Shown in pieces: positions 5,488 through 14,154 of a stretch of 33,754 nucleotides of DNA; within the stretch, counting starts at the first letter, position 1, and each line of letters starts with the position of its first letter. The position numbers and the translations under genes are program-made. The DNA comes from a virus, in IMG/VR virus record IMGVR_UViG_3300005529_000075, positions 1 to 33,754 of that record; one strand, 5' to 3'. The notes under the pieces were generated by a model. That model ran no database searches. It saw only the letters and a list, made by a program, of their open reading frames with translations, and was not told the DNA's origin.

Positions 5488-6120
5488 ATGCAGGCCACAT
5501 CACGTTTCGGGCCTACTAGACGTTCCCAGCCGAACGGAAACCAGACTATTTGCCTCCAACTGCTCGAGAAGTTCTCTCCGCTCATTCAGGCCATTTCGCT
5601 CAAGATGGGCGTCACCTATTCTCTGGCGAAAGAGGATAGGGAAGACCTTGTGGCCCAAGTCACAATGAAGATTTTTGCCGTGGACTGGGTAACTCTCCAC
5701 CAGGAATCGAACGGGCGCGACCCTTCTGATTACTGTCGTTCGCTGATTCTCAATTCCATGCGCAAGGAAGTCAGGAGAATAAAGGCTAATGGGTTTAGAG
5801 GCTTGGGAACGATGGAAGTAGGCCACATTCCTCAACCCGAAGACGTGGAACTGACAGAATCGGAAAAGAAACAGCCATCGGAAGAATCTGAACTCGAGCA
5901 CGCCGCCCGCGATCTAGCACGCAAGGCCCAAGCCGTTCTTACTCCTGCCCAATTAGCGGTTGTCGAAATGCTTTTCGGCTTTGATGGCGGAGGCGAGCGA
6001 AGTATCGAGCAGACAGCGAAAGAACTGGGCATCTCCCGCCGTGAAGTCTCGGAATTAAGCATCACCGCCATCGAAGCTCTCCGCCGCCACCTGAAACGCC
6101 GCTCGGTATCTTTTTCATGA
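5488..6120 (+). CDS. Phage-encoded sigma-70-family RNA polymerase sigma factor
   Basis: The 210-aa protein has region 2 in about residues 24-100 (LLEKFSPLIQAI, then EDREDLVAQVTMKIFAVDW, then YCRSLILNSMRKEVRRIKANG). An acidic linker spans 115-140, and region 4 lies at 150-205 (LTPAQLAVVEMLF and a helix-turn-helix in RSIEQTAKELGISRREVSEL). Such two-domain proteins redirect host RNA polymerase to phage promoters. The gene starts one base after the GroES-like stop. Its last codons contain the first CTCGGTATCTT element, and the seven other copies lie downstream among structural genes, so it is the natural candidate reader of those sites and may be autoregulated. An anti-sigma factor is not seen. 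Confidence 0.85.
   Translation: MQATSRFGPTRRSQPNGNQTICLQLLEKFSPLIQAISLKMGVTYSLAKEDREDLVAQVTMKIFAVDWVTLHQESNGRDPSDYCRSLILNSMRKEVRRIKANGFRGLGTMEVGHIPQPEDVELTESEKKQPSEESELEHAARDLARKAQAVLTPAQLAVVEMLFGFDGGGERSIEQTAKELGISRREVSELSITAIEALRRHLKRRSVSFS
6102..6119 (+). promoter_or_regulatory. Repeated late element 1 (CTCGGTATCTT)
   Basis: The core CTCGGTATCTT (6102-6112) is followed by TTTCATG. It lies inside the final codons of the sigma-factor gene, 15 nt before the start of the small membrane protein (6117), and is the first of eight copies. If it is a promoter it would drive the fibre-type genes up to 14154. Confidence 0.6.
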
Positions 6121-6266
6121 TGATGATTTGGTGTGCGCTCGCCTTTCTCGTGGGTTTCCTTGCGGGGCTTTCAACCCGCTGGATACGCATTCAGTTTGAG
6201 CAGTTGCACGCCAAGCTCGATTCCCTGTTGGGCAAGGCCAAAGTGAACGTGTTTCCCCGGAGCTAA
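6117..6266 (+). CDS. Small membrane protein, 49 aa
   Basis: ATG 6117 overlaps the sigma stop codon (ATGA). The product begins MMMIWCALAFLVGFLAGL, one hydrophobic segment at residues 3-19, followed by a basic stretch (TRWIRIQ) and a short amphipathic tail. This is a single-pass inner-membrane topology with an N-out or short N-in end. Small phage membrane proteins of this size include spanin- or holin-like helpers and superinfection-exclusion proteins, but nothing here decides between them. Three ATG codons in a row leave the exact start open. The next gene begins 3 nt after the stop. Confidence 0.6.
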   Translation: MMMIWCALAFLVGFLAGLSTRWIRIQFEQLHAKLDSLLGKAKVNVFPRS

Positions 6267-6269
6267 CCC

Positions 6270-6971
6270 ATGCCTGCATACATTACCGAGCCGACAGTTC
6301 AGACCTTCCCGCCTGTAACCATCCCGTGCGTCATGCCCAGTGCGCCCAACTACAGTTTCGGCTCTCTGGATGACTACGCCGCGAACGCCGCGCTCGGCGC
6401 CCAGATTTCTTCGTATTCGATTACGTCCAACGTGGTGACGTTCACCGTGACATGGCCTTATACCAAGCCCTCTCAGTTTTCGAGCGGGAACACGGTCGTG
6501 GTCTCTGGCGTGGCGTCGCCCAACGACTTCCTGAACGGCTCATACAGCGTGACCGGAGTAACGAGTACCACGTTCACGGCTGCCCTGACGCACGCCAATG
6601 TCAGCGCAACCGCGATTACCGGCGAAGCCGACCGTGCTGGGACACTGGATGCCGAAGTTGCCGAGAACATCCCTGCCAATGGAACCGCAGGGCGGCAGTT
6701 TGCCGTTAGAGCCTTTGCGGGCCTGAATCAGAACTCTCCCGCGGTGACCTGGGAAACCAAGACCGGTGGCACGGTCTCGGCGATCAGCGTTCAACTTCAG
6801 GGGGCCATCCGCGATCACGATGCCGATTACGCGACCATTGACACTTCGACGGCCACGGGTGGGGAAGTGCGAACGGTAGCTCTGGGGCAGAATCGCTGGA
6901 ACTTCCTGCGTATCCGGCTCAACACTTCGACCAACACCAACGGCACGATTATCGCCAAGTTTGTGCTCTAG
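6270..6971 (+). CDS. Putative virion protein with shared beta module
   Basis: This 233-aa protein is rich in Ser/Thr/Gly/Val and has no cysteine cluster or membrane segment. Residues 46-120 form a module of the type SNVVTFTV...GNTVVVSGV...FLNGSYSVTGVTSTTF...THANVS...TGEA, which recurs in the proteins at 27022 and 27717. The C-terminal half (GGEVRTVALGQNRWNFLRIRL) looks like a jelly-roll or receptor-type beta domain. The composition and its place at the head of the fibre cluster point to a capsid decoration, fibre or tail-associated protein. The exact role is not assignable. Confidence 0.65.
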   Translation: MPAYITEPTVQTFPPVTIPCVMPSAPNYSFGSLDDYAANAALGAQISSYSITSNVVTFTVTWPYTKPSQFSSGNTVVVSGVASPNDFLNGSYSVTGVTSTTFTAALTHANVSATAITGEADRAGTLDAEVAENIPANGTAGRQFAVRAFAGLNQNSPAVTWETKTGGTVSAISVQLQGAIRDHDADYATIDTSTATGGEVRTVALGQNRWNFLRIRLNTSTNTNGTIIAKFVL

Positions 6972-6974
6972 GCC

Positions 6975-7349
6975 ATGTGGCACGACGCCATCATGCTCGC
7001 AGTGTTCGTCGCGCTAGCCGCCTACGTGGTTGAGCGCCGTCTGCGCACGCACTCGCAAAACCTCTATCACGCCTTGTCTGACGAATTGGCTGCTCTGATG
7101 GCCGGACATTCTCAAGCCCTTCATACGGGTTTCAGCGATGTCCATGATGTGCTCGAGAAGCACGGAGCGCGGGTCGAAGCGGCAGTCGAAGCAGCCGAAG
7201 CAGGAGCCCGGCATACCCGTCAGTTGGTAGAAGTTGCAGGCTCTGCCGAGATGTGCAGCTTTTGCGGGCTGATTGTGGCTCGCTACGAGAAGCTGCCCGA
7301 CGACCGTATCCAGTGCGAAAACTGCCGGCAGAAGGGCGCGGATGCCTAA
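6975..7349 (+). CDS. Membrane-anchored coiled-coil / zinc-ribbon protein
   Basis: In this 124-aa protein, residues 5-19 form a hydrophobic N-terminal anchor (AIMLAVFVALAAYVV) followed by arginines. An Ala/Glu/His-rich helical region, likely a coiled coil, spans about 28-90. A C-terminal zinc ribbon has C94, C97, C114 and C117 (CSFC...CENC). A membrane anchor plus a cytoplasmic zinc ribbon is an unusual combination for a gene between virion proteins. I do not recognise a family. The gene overlaps the next start by 8 nt (7342-7349). Confidence 0.6.
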   Translation: MWHDAIMLAVFVALAAYVVERRLRTHSQNLYHALSDELAALMAGHSQALHTGFSDVHDVLEKHGARVEAAVEAAEAGARHTRQLVEVAGSAEMCSFCGLIVARYEKLPDDRIQCENCRQKGADA

Positions 7350-8472
7350 TACCGGCAACGTCACAGCTACTCCGGTCAAGCTGGTAGATGCGGTTGACGC
7401 CAATCAGCCGCCTTTAGGCACAGCCTCGAATCCCGTTCGTGTTGATCCCACTGGAACTACCGTCCAGCCCGTCAGCGTGGTTTCTGGCGGAGGCGGAGGA
7501 ACTCAATACGCCGATGGCGCCGCATCAGGAGCCCATCCCACAGGCACACAGGTCATCGGCTGGAACAAAGGGGCTACCACCGAGCTAGGTGTCACCGCCC
7601 GGGCTCTGACCAATGCCCAGTCGCTCGACGTTTCGATTGTTGATGGCAGCGGAAATCAAGTCACGAGCTTTGGGGGCAGCGGGGGAACGGTCAATCAGGG
7701 CACGGCTGGCACGTTAGCTGGAGCATGGCCGGTCGAGCTGAGCGATGGCACCAACCTGCTCGGAGTATCGGCGCACCCGGTGCGTACCGACCCCACGGGA
7801 ACCACGACTCAGCCCGTATCAGGCACCGTTACCACGACTCCGCCATCCCATGCCTCGACCAATGTTGACCAGTGGAACGGCACTACGGTTGACACCAACT
7901 CAGGCGTTAAGAGTGCGGGAACACTCCGCGTGGTGCTGGCGACCGACCAGCCCGCACTTACCAATGCCCAGCCCGTAACTCTTCCTGCTGGGCAAGCAGT
8001 TGAACTGCTCGACTCTGGCGGCACGAACAAAGCCAGCATTTCGGCGGGCGGGGCGGTGAAGGTTGATAACTCAGCCGTTAATCAGCCTGTCACCCAAGTA
8101 ACAAGCCCCTGGGTCACATCGGCTATTCCGGCAGCTTCAGGCGGTCTGACGATCTCGCACTTAGTCAGCGCAGCGACTACCAACGCCACTAGCGCCAAGG
8201 GTTCTCCGGGGCAGGTGTATGGCTGGAGCATCGTCAACACCACCGCCAACATGGAATTTGTGAAGTTGCACAACACCGCCTCGACTCCGACTCCGGGCTC
8301 AGGCGTGGTTTATACCATCGGTGTGCCGGGCAACGGCGGCACAAACTTAGACATTGATTCGGGGCTCGCCTTCTCCGCAGGAATCGGCTTTACCACCACC
8401 ACGGGCGGAGCCGATGCGGACACGGGAGCCGTAGGCGCGGGCGACCTGATTATCAACCTGCACTACAAGTGA
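7342..8472 (+). CDS. Putative fibre or decoration protein with repeated motif
   Basis: The 376-aa protein starts at ATG 7342 (MPNTGNVTATPVK), inside the end of the previous gene. The frame is open upstream to 7273, but the product pattern begins here. The sequence is low in charge and rich in Gly, Thr, Ser and Val. A motif NPVRVDPTGTTVQPVS (30-45) recurs as HPVRTDPTGTTTQPVS (about 143-158), with partial echoes in between (TNAQ, TDQPALTNAQPV). The C-terminal part (about 255-376) looks globular and ends AGDLIINLHYK. Such proteins are typical of phage head or tail fibre layers. No enzyme motif is seen. Confidence 0.62.
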   Translation: MPNTGNVTATPVKLVDAVDANQPPLGTASNPVRVDPTGTTVQPVSVVSGGGGGTQYADGAASGAHPTGTQVIGWNKGATTELGVTARALTNAQSLDVSIVDGSGNQVTSFGGSGGTVNQGTAGTLAGAWPVELSDGTNLLGVSAHPVRTDPTGTTTQPVSGTVTTTPPSHASTNVDQWNGTTVDTNSGVKSAGTLRVVLATDQPALTNAQPVTLPAGQAVELLDSGGTNKASISAGGAVKVDNSAVNQPVTQVTSPWVTSAIPAASGGLTISHLVSAATTNATSAKGSPGQVYGWSIVNTTANMEFVKLHNTASTPTPGSGVVYTIGVPGNGGTNLDIDSGLAFSAGIGFTTTTGGADADTGAVGAGDLIINLHYK

Positions 8473-8479
8473 GGACGAA

Positions 8480-9157
8480 ATGGCAGTTCTAGAAACCTTG
8501 ACCAGCGAAGTATTGAGCACGCAGGCGCTTGGCTACTTCGAAGAATCGGTGACGCGGGCGGCGAAAGATGTCATCTGCCCCAACGAGTTTGCCGACGAAT
8601 TGAAGCTAGCCATGCGCAAGCACTATATGCACTGGTCTCAGCCTACGGGCTATTCGGAAGCCATGCGCCATGCCCGGCAGATGTGGACACGCTATGAGTT
8701 GGTAAACCGTGTTTGCTGCGAAAACGACCCGGTGTACTCGATTGTGAATCCTGGAGTGGCGCTCTCAACTTCGGCTGACACATTGACCTTGCAGGCTGCA
8801 GCGGCAGGGCAGACGCGAGGACTAGAAATAATCATCGGCGGTGAAGCAACGGCATCGGCAGTGAACCGTGTTTCCGTGCAGCGTGCGGGAACGTCTATCA
8901 CGGGTAACTCAGCGATCACGCCGGAGAAGTTCAACACGCGCTCGGGAACCGCGGCAGGAACATACGGCAAGGCAGGAACGCAGGCTCTTTCGGGCAATCC
9001 GACGCTCTCGCTCGCATTCAATGCTTTTGGTGGATTCATCCGCTGGGTCGCGCAGCCCGGCGAAGAACTCTACGTAGTCAACTCGGAAGTCTATTCCATG
9101 CGCTCGGCTTCAGGAACTTCCACGGTCTCGGCAACGTGGATTTTCGAGGAATTGTAG
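8480..9157 (+). CDS. Hypothetical virion-type protein
   Basis: The 225-aa protein has a helical N-terminal 75 residues rich in aromatics and His (HYMHWSQPTGYSEAMRHARQMW). The rest is beta-type with Ala/Ser/Thr/Gly, including TRGLEIIIGGEATASAVNRVSVQRAG, split in the middle by loops, and ends STVSATWIFEEL. GAGGACGAA before the ATG gives a ribosome-binding site. A helical head plus beta tail is common for proteins attached to a virion surface, but I recognise no family. It forms part of an uninterrupted run of fibre-cluster genes. Confidence 0.6.
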   Translation: MAVLETLTSEVLSTQALGYFEESVTRAAKDVICPNEFADELKLAMRKHYMHWSQPTGYSEAMRHARQMWTRYELVNRVCCENDPVYSIVNPGVALSTSADTLTLQAAAAGQTRGLEIIIGGEATASAVNRVSVQRAGTSITGNSAITPEKFNTRSGTAAGTYGKAGTQALSGNPTLSLAFNAFGGFIRWVAQPGEELYVVNSEVYSMRSASGTSTVSATWIFEEL

Positions 9158-9862
9158 ATGGGAATTTCGAGCGGCTGCACCAATGCTAGTGACGCGGGGG
9201 TGATGAACAGCATCCTCGTTGGTGGTAACGACACCAGCGCACTCACCTCGTTTCACGTAGCCAATAACCAGACGGCTGTTACTCAAGGCCAGCGTGACTG
9301 GATTGCCCGCCAATCAGGGGGCACTTCCAATGTCTCGCAGGGGCTTGAGAACTACAACAGCCGGAGTGCTGGCACTGTTCTCCAGTTTGTTACTTCATGG
9401 ACCGTCGCCCCGACCGATACGGGCAAGCCACTTGTCGTAATTCCACGCGTATCAAATGCTAATCCCGGATTCCACCAATGGGCGTCCCCTCGACCGCGCT
9501 ACCCAGTCATTATCAATATTAACGACATCATTTCAGTAGAAACTTCCGACGCTACCGCCCGCCCCTACACCATCACCATGAACGTCGCTGCCGACGAGAC
9601 GGAAAAGATCATGACGACGAGCATTCCTATCCGCTCTAAGCGTGCTCGTACTCCCGGTTACATGGCCTTTTACGGCCAGAATATGCAGCAGATTGGAACG
9701 CTCACCGGGCGACCCGTGGGGGGCACTCAATTCTTCAGCGTTCATACCCGCGTTGATCCTTCCGCATGGCAGGACACGCAAGCGCAGTGGAACCTAAATC
9801 TTTATGGCGGAGCCGTAGCAGTCAAACGGCATTTTCTCAGCTCAATGGGAGTGGGACAGTGA
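9158..9862 (+). CDS. Hypothetical virion-type protein
   Basis: The 234-aa protein starts immediately after the preceding stop codon. The composition is rich in Ser, Thr, Asn and Gln. The middle part reads like beta strands (AGTVLQFVTSWTVAP, RPYTITMNVAADE), and aromatic residues are scattered (TPGYMAFYGQNMQQIG). There is no signal peptide, membrane segment or catalytic motif. The last bases overlap the start of the kelch gene (GTGA). The context suggests a capsid-surface, fibre or tail component, but no homologue is recognised. Confidence 0.58.
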   Translation: MGISSGCTNASDAGVMNSILVGGNDTSALTSFHVANNQTAVTQGQRDWIARQSGGTSNVSQGLENYNSRSAGTVLQFVTSWTVAPTDTGKPLVVIPRVSNANPGFHQWASPRPRYPVIININDIISVETSDATARPYTITMNVAADETEKIMTTSIPIRSKRARTPGYMAFYGQNMQQIGTLTGRPVGGTQFFSVHTRVDPSAWQDTQAQWNLNLYGGAVAVKRHFLSSMGVGQ

Positions 9863-10941
9863 AGTATCTCGCAATCATTCTCTTGCTATGCGCGGCTGCT
9901 GTCGCCCTCCTGGTTGGCGGATGGCAGCAGGTAATTCCGTCTGGCACATGGCAGTCAATGACGTGGGTGTCAGGCACCGGATGGAACTCTCTCCTCTCCG
10001 ATGGCCAGGGCGGAATTTGGGAATACGGCAGAGTCAGTCCATGCGGCGACCCGTTCTCAAATTCACTGTGGAATTACAGCATCTCGACGAACACCGAAAA
10101 TCTTAAATGGTGGTCAGGCGGCGGTGCGGCCGGCTCTCCCTGTCCTGCTCCCGTCGTCCTGGCGAACGGTTCAGGAATACCGGGCGACCGTCATCCCATG
10201 CATCAGAGCGCGATCGATACCAAGCGCCAGCAATATGTGCAGATGGGCGGTGTCGTTGAGATTAACGGCGTCAATCTGCACTACCAGGACAACTGGCGTT
10301 TCGATCTGCTCGCGCTGGCCTGGACGCAGGACGCGGACAATCCTCTCGCTCTCGGCAAACGCAACGAAGCGTGCATGGTGTACGACCCGGTCCATGATCA
10401 GGTTGTTCTCTACGGCGGAGTGACAAATGGCGGCGGCGATACAAAGACGTGGGTCCGCAACATGGCGACGAGCGGGCCGTGGACGATGGTCTCGAAAGTT
10501 GGACCGCCGACGCGCATTCGCTGCACGTTGGTTTGGGATGCCTCAGCACAGCGCGTGCTCCTCTACGGCGGCACGGCGGACAACGGGAAAACCTGGTTGA
10601 ACGATGGACCGTGGTCATGGGACGGGACGGCATGGACGAACATGAACGCTGCGAATCCTCCGCCGGCGATCCCGTTCCCGCCGATCGTCTACGTGGGCAG
10701 CATCGCCGAGGATCTGGTTTTTATCCAGTCGGGCCAGACCTACGCGTACAGCTATTCAGCAAACGCGTGGACGTTGACCGCGAACACAGGCGGTCCAGGC
10801 CTTTGCGTCCAACCATATTGTGACGCGCGCAATGCTGCATGGGACGCAGCGACTAATACCGTAGTCATGGAGGATTACACGCCCGGAGACGGAAACCAGT
10901 ATCTCTACGTCCTGAATACTCCGACCGCGAGGCGCAAATGA
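9859..10941 (+). CDS. Kelch-repeat protein with N-terminal signal or anchor
   Basis: The 360-aa protein is counted from GTG 9859, which overlaps the previous stop and has GGGAGTGGGA upstream. The N-terminus KYLAIILLLCAAAVALLVGG is a signal peptide or membrane anchor. The rest shows kelch-type blades, including DPVHDQVVLYGGVTNG (about 173-188), DASAQRVLLYGGTADNGKTW (about 226-245) and WSWDGTAWTNM, with further blades around 124 and 326. Kelch beta-propellers bind proteins or glycans and are common in soil bacteria. A secreted or anchored kelch protein in a virion cluster is odd: it could decorate the host surface after infection, be a tail component, or be a gene taken from a bacterium. Confidence 0.72.
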   Translation: MKYLAIILLLCAAAVALLVGGWQQVIPSGTWQSMTWVSGTGWNSLLSDGQGGIWEYGRVSPCGDPFSNSLWNYSISTNTENLKWWSGGGAAGSPCPAPVVLANGSGIPGDRHPMHQSAIDTKRQQYVQMGGVVEINGVNLHYQDNWRFDLLALAWTQDADNPLALGKRNEACMVYDPVHDQVVLYGGVTNGGGDTKTWVRNMATSGPWTMVSKVGPPTRIRCTLVWDASAQRVLLYGGTADNGKTWLNDGPWSWDGTAWTNMNAANPPPAIPFPPIVYVGSIAEDLVFIQSGQTYAYSYSANAWTLTANTGGPGLCVQPYCDARNAAWDAATNTVVMEDYTPGDGNQYLYVLNTPTARRK

Positions 10942-13409
10942 CGACTCCATTTCGCAACACAATCAAAACCTATCTTCATCCGGTCTTCGGCGGATTGGTC
11001 GCAGGTGACATTCCTGCCGCTACTCCTGTAGTCAAAGGCGTAATCTCTGTAGGAGTGGCTTTCTGGGGCACGGGCTATGGCCCTGCTCCCGCTGCTACTT
11101 CGGGTTCGCTCTCGCTCACGCTGATGCTTGACGGAGCTGAATTACCCGCCATTGTGACCGGGCCGCCCTTCAGCTTTCAGCTCGACACCACGCAACTGAA
11201 TGATGGCACTCATACCGTCTCGTTCTGCGTAAAGGCTTCTACTTCCGCCGTTCAGTATTCGGCTGACCAAGTTCGCTCACTCGCACAAGAGTTCGTAGTC
11301 GCCAATCATGGGCAAGTCTCCGAAGGGCCACAGACTATTCCGGTAGGCGGCGGCTGGATGCACTCGGTAATTGACCCTCCGACGCCTGACATCTACAACT
11401 TCCCCGGCACTCCGCTGCCGTCCAAATCTGTTCCGCTGGCCTACGTCCCAGTACCTTCAGCGAACGGCAACATCGCCATGCGCGACCCGAGCCGCTGGTG
11501 GGTTGAGCCCATAACTTCCGTGCGCAACGGCCTCTACACCAGTTGCCCCCGCGTCTTTACTACTCAGTCGGGCGGGGCTGTGGTCAAGATGTACAACCCC
11601 GAAGCCCAGGGAGGACTGCCTCAGTCACGTCCTCAGCTTCGGATGCACCAGAACGCTGACGGCGGGCGGAACGTCAACATGGTTGACCCGTACTCAACCA
11701 TCGCCGCCTACCCCAACCAGCCCGGGCACTGGCTGGCAATCGAGGCTCCCGGACGGCTTTCGCACATCCATCCTGATGGTTCCGTAACCGTCATTGCTGG
11801 GTTCCAGAAAGACACAGCCACACTCCCTTACGATTTCCGCGACACGACCGTGCCGGACAACCTGCTCTACGCCCGTGGGTCAGCACTCCCGCCGAACAAT
11901 CATGTGTGCAGTCCGAACGACTGCCCGACTGACGTGTGCTTTGACCCGCGTGACCCGCACATCGTTTATGTCTGCGCCTATGGCTCCCATGCCATTGTGC
12001 GCATTGACATCACGGATGAAGGGAACCCTCTCCTGTCCTTCTACGCCGGGCAGGATGGTCATGCGGGCTACGCCGAAGGCCCTGCTCTCCAGGCTCTCTT
12101 TAACAAGCCCTACTCAATCACCATGCGGGAAGACGGCACGATGATTGTGGCCGACTTTCAGAATCATGCGCTGCGAGGAATTACGCCTGATGGTCAGACG
12201 GTCTTCACCATCGCGGGCGGGAATCTAGCTGGTCCGGTTATCGCCATGAACCAGATGACCGTTACCCTGCGTGACAGTTATTCGTCCCCCGGCACGGTGC
12301 CGATTGACGGCTCAACTGTTCCCTATCCGCAGTGCGTTCGGGTTCTTTCAACTGGCGACATCGCTATCTGGGAGGGGTGCACTGCAACTGTTCGTCAGTT
12401 AAATTGGGGCGGAAACTCTCTGACCCGCATGGCTGCCTGTGAAGGTGTCATCAATCAAGAAGCCTGGGCGTGGCTCGACGTTGATGTCAAGGGAACTTGC
12501 GGACCGGTAGATGACATCGGCTTGGTTATCTCGAATGCCGCCGCGCTACGTCTCGGAAATGGCACAGTACCGTTCGCCAAAACGAGTATCTATCGTCTCC
12601 CGGTGGAGAATCGCGCCAACGTCCTCCAAATGGCGGCCAATGGCGGATTCGGAATTTCCGATGGCGAGAACGTCTATTCCCAAGAGACTTCCGGACATTA
12701 CCCGTGGGTATTCGCGTTCTCTCGTACTGAGTGCCGATTCGTCTCAATGGGCTACGGACACAACGGAATTTCTGGCTTCCGGGCGAAGTTGCCGACCGAC
12801 CCATCCTATTTGACCTACACCAAGCCCTACCAGCAGAACTGGCTCAATGGGTTGCATATCTGGAAGACGGGCACCGTGTCCTCGTGGCCGTGGGGCTCAC
12901 GTCCTGCCTTCTCCACTCTGCACGGTGAGTACGGACACGGCTATCTCGGGCTAGCCAACTTCGATGATCTCGCTTCGATGTCTGACGCCGACCTAGCAAC
13001 ATTCTTTTCAGGCGGCATGGAAGGCGGCATCGCGCGTCCCGAGATCACGGGCAACGATATGCGCGACCTGATCTATTTCGCTCGGCGCATGGCATTGCAG
13101 ACGGGCTCGCTCCATCCGGTAAAGCCCGGCCCGTCCAGTCCCGATGTAACGCCTCCCGTTATCAGCGGGATCTCATCGAGTCGAAATGGCAACTCGATCA
13201 CCGTCTCTTGGACTACGAACGAGCCCGCTATCGGCTATGTGGCCTTTGGGGTGGGAACGTCCTATGTGCATGAATGGAGCCCACTGGAATCAGCCTATTC
13301 GACGCAGCACTCAGTGACTTTCGATGTCATGGATGGGCAGATTCATTACGTGATTGTTGCAAAGGACGTAGCAGGGAACGTCGCCAAATCTCAAACTCTT
13401 GTCGTCTGA
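10938..13409 (+). CDS. Large Ig-like / NHL-propeller / FnIII protein
   Basis: This 823-aa protein overlaps the kelch gene by four bases (ATGA). About residues 35-125 look like an Ig-like fold (SLTLMLDGAEL... FSFQLDTTQLNDGTHTVSF). About 270-480 contain NHL-type propeller repeats (GRLSHIHPDGSVTVIAG, NKPYSITMREDGTMIVADF, NHALRGITPDGQTVFTIAGG). The last 90 residues (TPPVISGISSS...VAKDVAGNVAKSQTLVV) are a fibronectin type III domain. All three modules are adhesion or binding domains. The protein has no signal peptide, so it is more likely a virion receptor-binding or fibre protein than a secreted host factor. No glycosidase motif is recognised. Confidence 0.75.
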   Translation: MTTPFRNTIKTYLHPVFGGLVAGDIPAATPVVKGVISVGVAFWGTGYGPAPAATSGSLSLTLMLDGAELPAIVTGPPFSFQLDTTQLNDGTHTVSFCVKASTSAVQYSADQVRSLAQEFVVANHGQVSEGPQTIPVGGGWMHSVIDPPTPDIYNFPGTPLPSKSVPLAYVPVPSANGNIAMRDPSRWWVEPITSVRNGLYTSCPRVFTTQSGGAVVKMYNPEAQGGLPQSRPQLRMHQNADGGRNVNMVDPYSTIAAYPNQPGHWLAIEAPGRLSHIHPDGSVTVIAGFQKDTATLPYDFRDTTVPDNLLYARGSALPPNNHVCSPNDCPTDVCFDPRDPHIVYVCAYGSHAIVRIDITDEGNPLLSFYAGQDGHAGYAEGPALQALFNKPYSITMREDGTMIVADFQNHALRGITPDGQTVFTIAGGNLAGPVIAMNQMTVTLRDSYSSPGTVPIDGSTVPYPQCVRVLSTGDIAIWEGCTATVRQLNWGGNSLTRMAACEGVINQEAWAWLDVDVKGTCGPVDDIGLVISNAAALRLGNGTVPFAKTSIYRLPVENRANVLQMAANGGFGISDGENVYSQETSGHYPWVFAFSRTECRFVSMGYGHNGISGFRAKLPTDPSYLTYTKPYQQNWLNGLHIWKTGTVSSWPWGSRPAFSTLHGEYGHGYLGLANFDDLASMSDADLATFFSGGMEGGIARPEITGNDMRDLIYFARRMALQTGSLHPVKPGPSSPDVTPPVISGISSSRNGNSITVSWTTNEPAIGYVAFGVGTSYVHEWSPLESAYSTQHSVTFDVMDGQIHYVIVAKDVAGNVAKSQTLVV

Positions 13410-13416
13410 GGTGGGA

Positions 13417-14154
13417 ATGAAGAAGTTAGCTTTGCTCTTGCTCTCCGCTGTGGCCTTTGCCCAGATGCCGGGCACCAATGATCCGGCACCGTCTGTCAGT
13501 CAGTGTCCCTCTGGCTACGAAGACATGGTGGGGTGGATGCTGCCATCGAATCTCTCGATTCATCTGGTAGGCAGCCACGACTACAAAGGCTTCGGGCTGG
13601 CTCCTGGAAAAATGTACTTCATCAAGAGCAAGAAGGGTTGGCCGCTCGATGAAAAGCTCTATGACGCCGAGTTCGTCTATGACTACATCACGGAGAACGG
13701 CGCACAGGGCTGGGCCTCGCCTTCTGCGGTCAAAGAGTACGTCATTCCGGTAAAACTCGCTCCACGGTGCATCCCTTACGTGGCCGTGGGCAAAAGAGCA
13801 GCGTCAGTCTCTACGCCATCAAGTGAGACGGAATTTGTCTCCAAGCTCAACTGTATAGAAGTTGGGCGGCACAATCTCGGCTACATCATCGGGCAGGTAT
13901 GGAATCAGGGCATGGTTAACTTCGGCGGAACTATCGGGCTGGCTGACACCAGGGTTCTGACTTACCGCTGGGGATGTGACTCGACTTATTCAAACTGTGC
14001 AGCGAGAGAGGAATTGTGGCTGGCTCGGGGCTATGGATGGGTGGAGTGGAAGCTCTACAAAAACGGGCAGCTCATCAATGACACTAAGTCGAATGTGGTA
14101 CAGCCGGGCAATGTCGCTCCGGTACAGCCGTGCGGTGATGCCCGAGTCCAGTAA
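13417..14154 (+). CDS. Secreted protein with signal peptide
   Basis: The 245-aa protein is counted from ATG 13417 with GAGGTGGGA upstream. An in-frame codon at 13399 would add six residues and spoil the signal peptide. MKKLALLLLSAVAFAQ is a classic type I signal peptide with an AFA-Q cleavage site. The mature part has six or more cysteines, probably disulfide-bonded after export, and aromatic beta stretches (YGWVEWKLYKNGQL). No peptidase, lysozyme or amidase motif is recognised. Export by a phage gene suggests action in the periplasm or at the surface: superinfection exclusion, surface alteration or a moron-type function are options. It ends the putative first late unit. Confidence 0.68.
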   Translation: MKKLALLLLSAVAFAQMPGTNDPAPSVSQCPSGYEDMVGWMLPSNLSIHLVGSHDYKGFGLAPGKMYFIKSKKGWPLDEKLYDAEFVYDYITENGAQGWASPSAVKEYVIPVKLAPRCIPYVAVGKRAASVSTPSSETEFVSKLNCIEVGRHNLGYIIGQVWNQGMVNFGGTIGLADTRVLTYRWGCDSTYSNCAAREELWLARGYGWVEWKLYKNGQLINDTKSNVVQPGNVAPVQPCGDARVQ

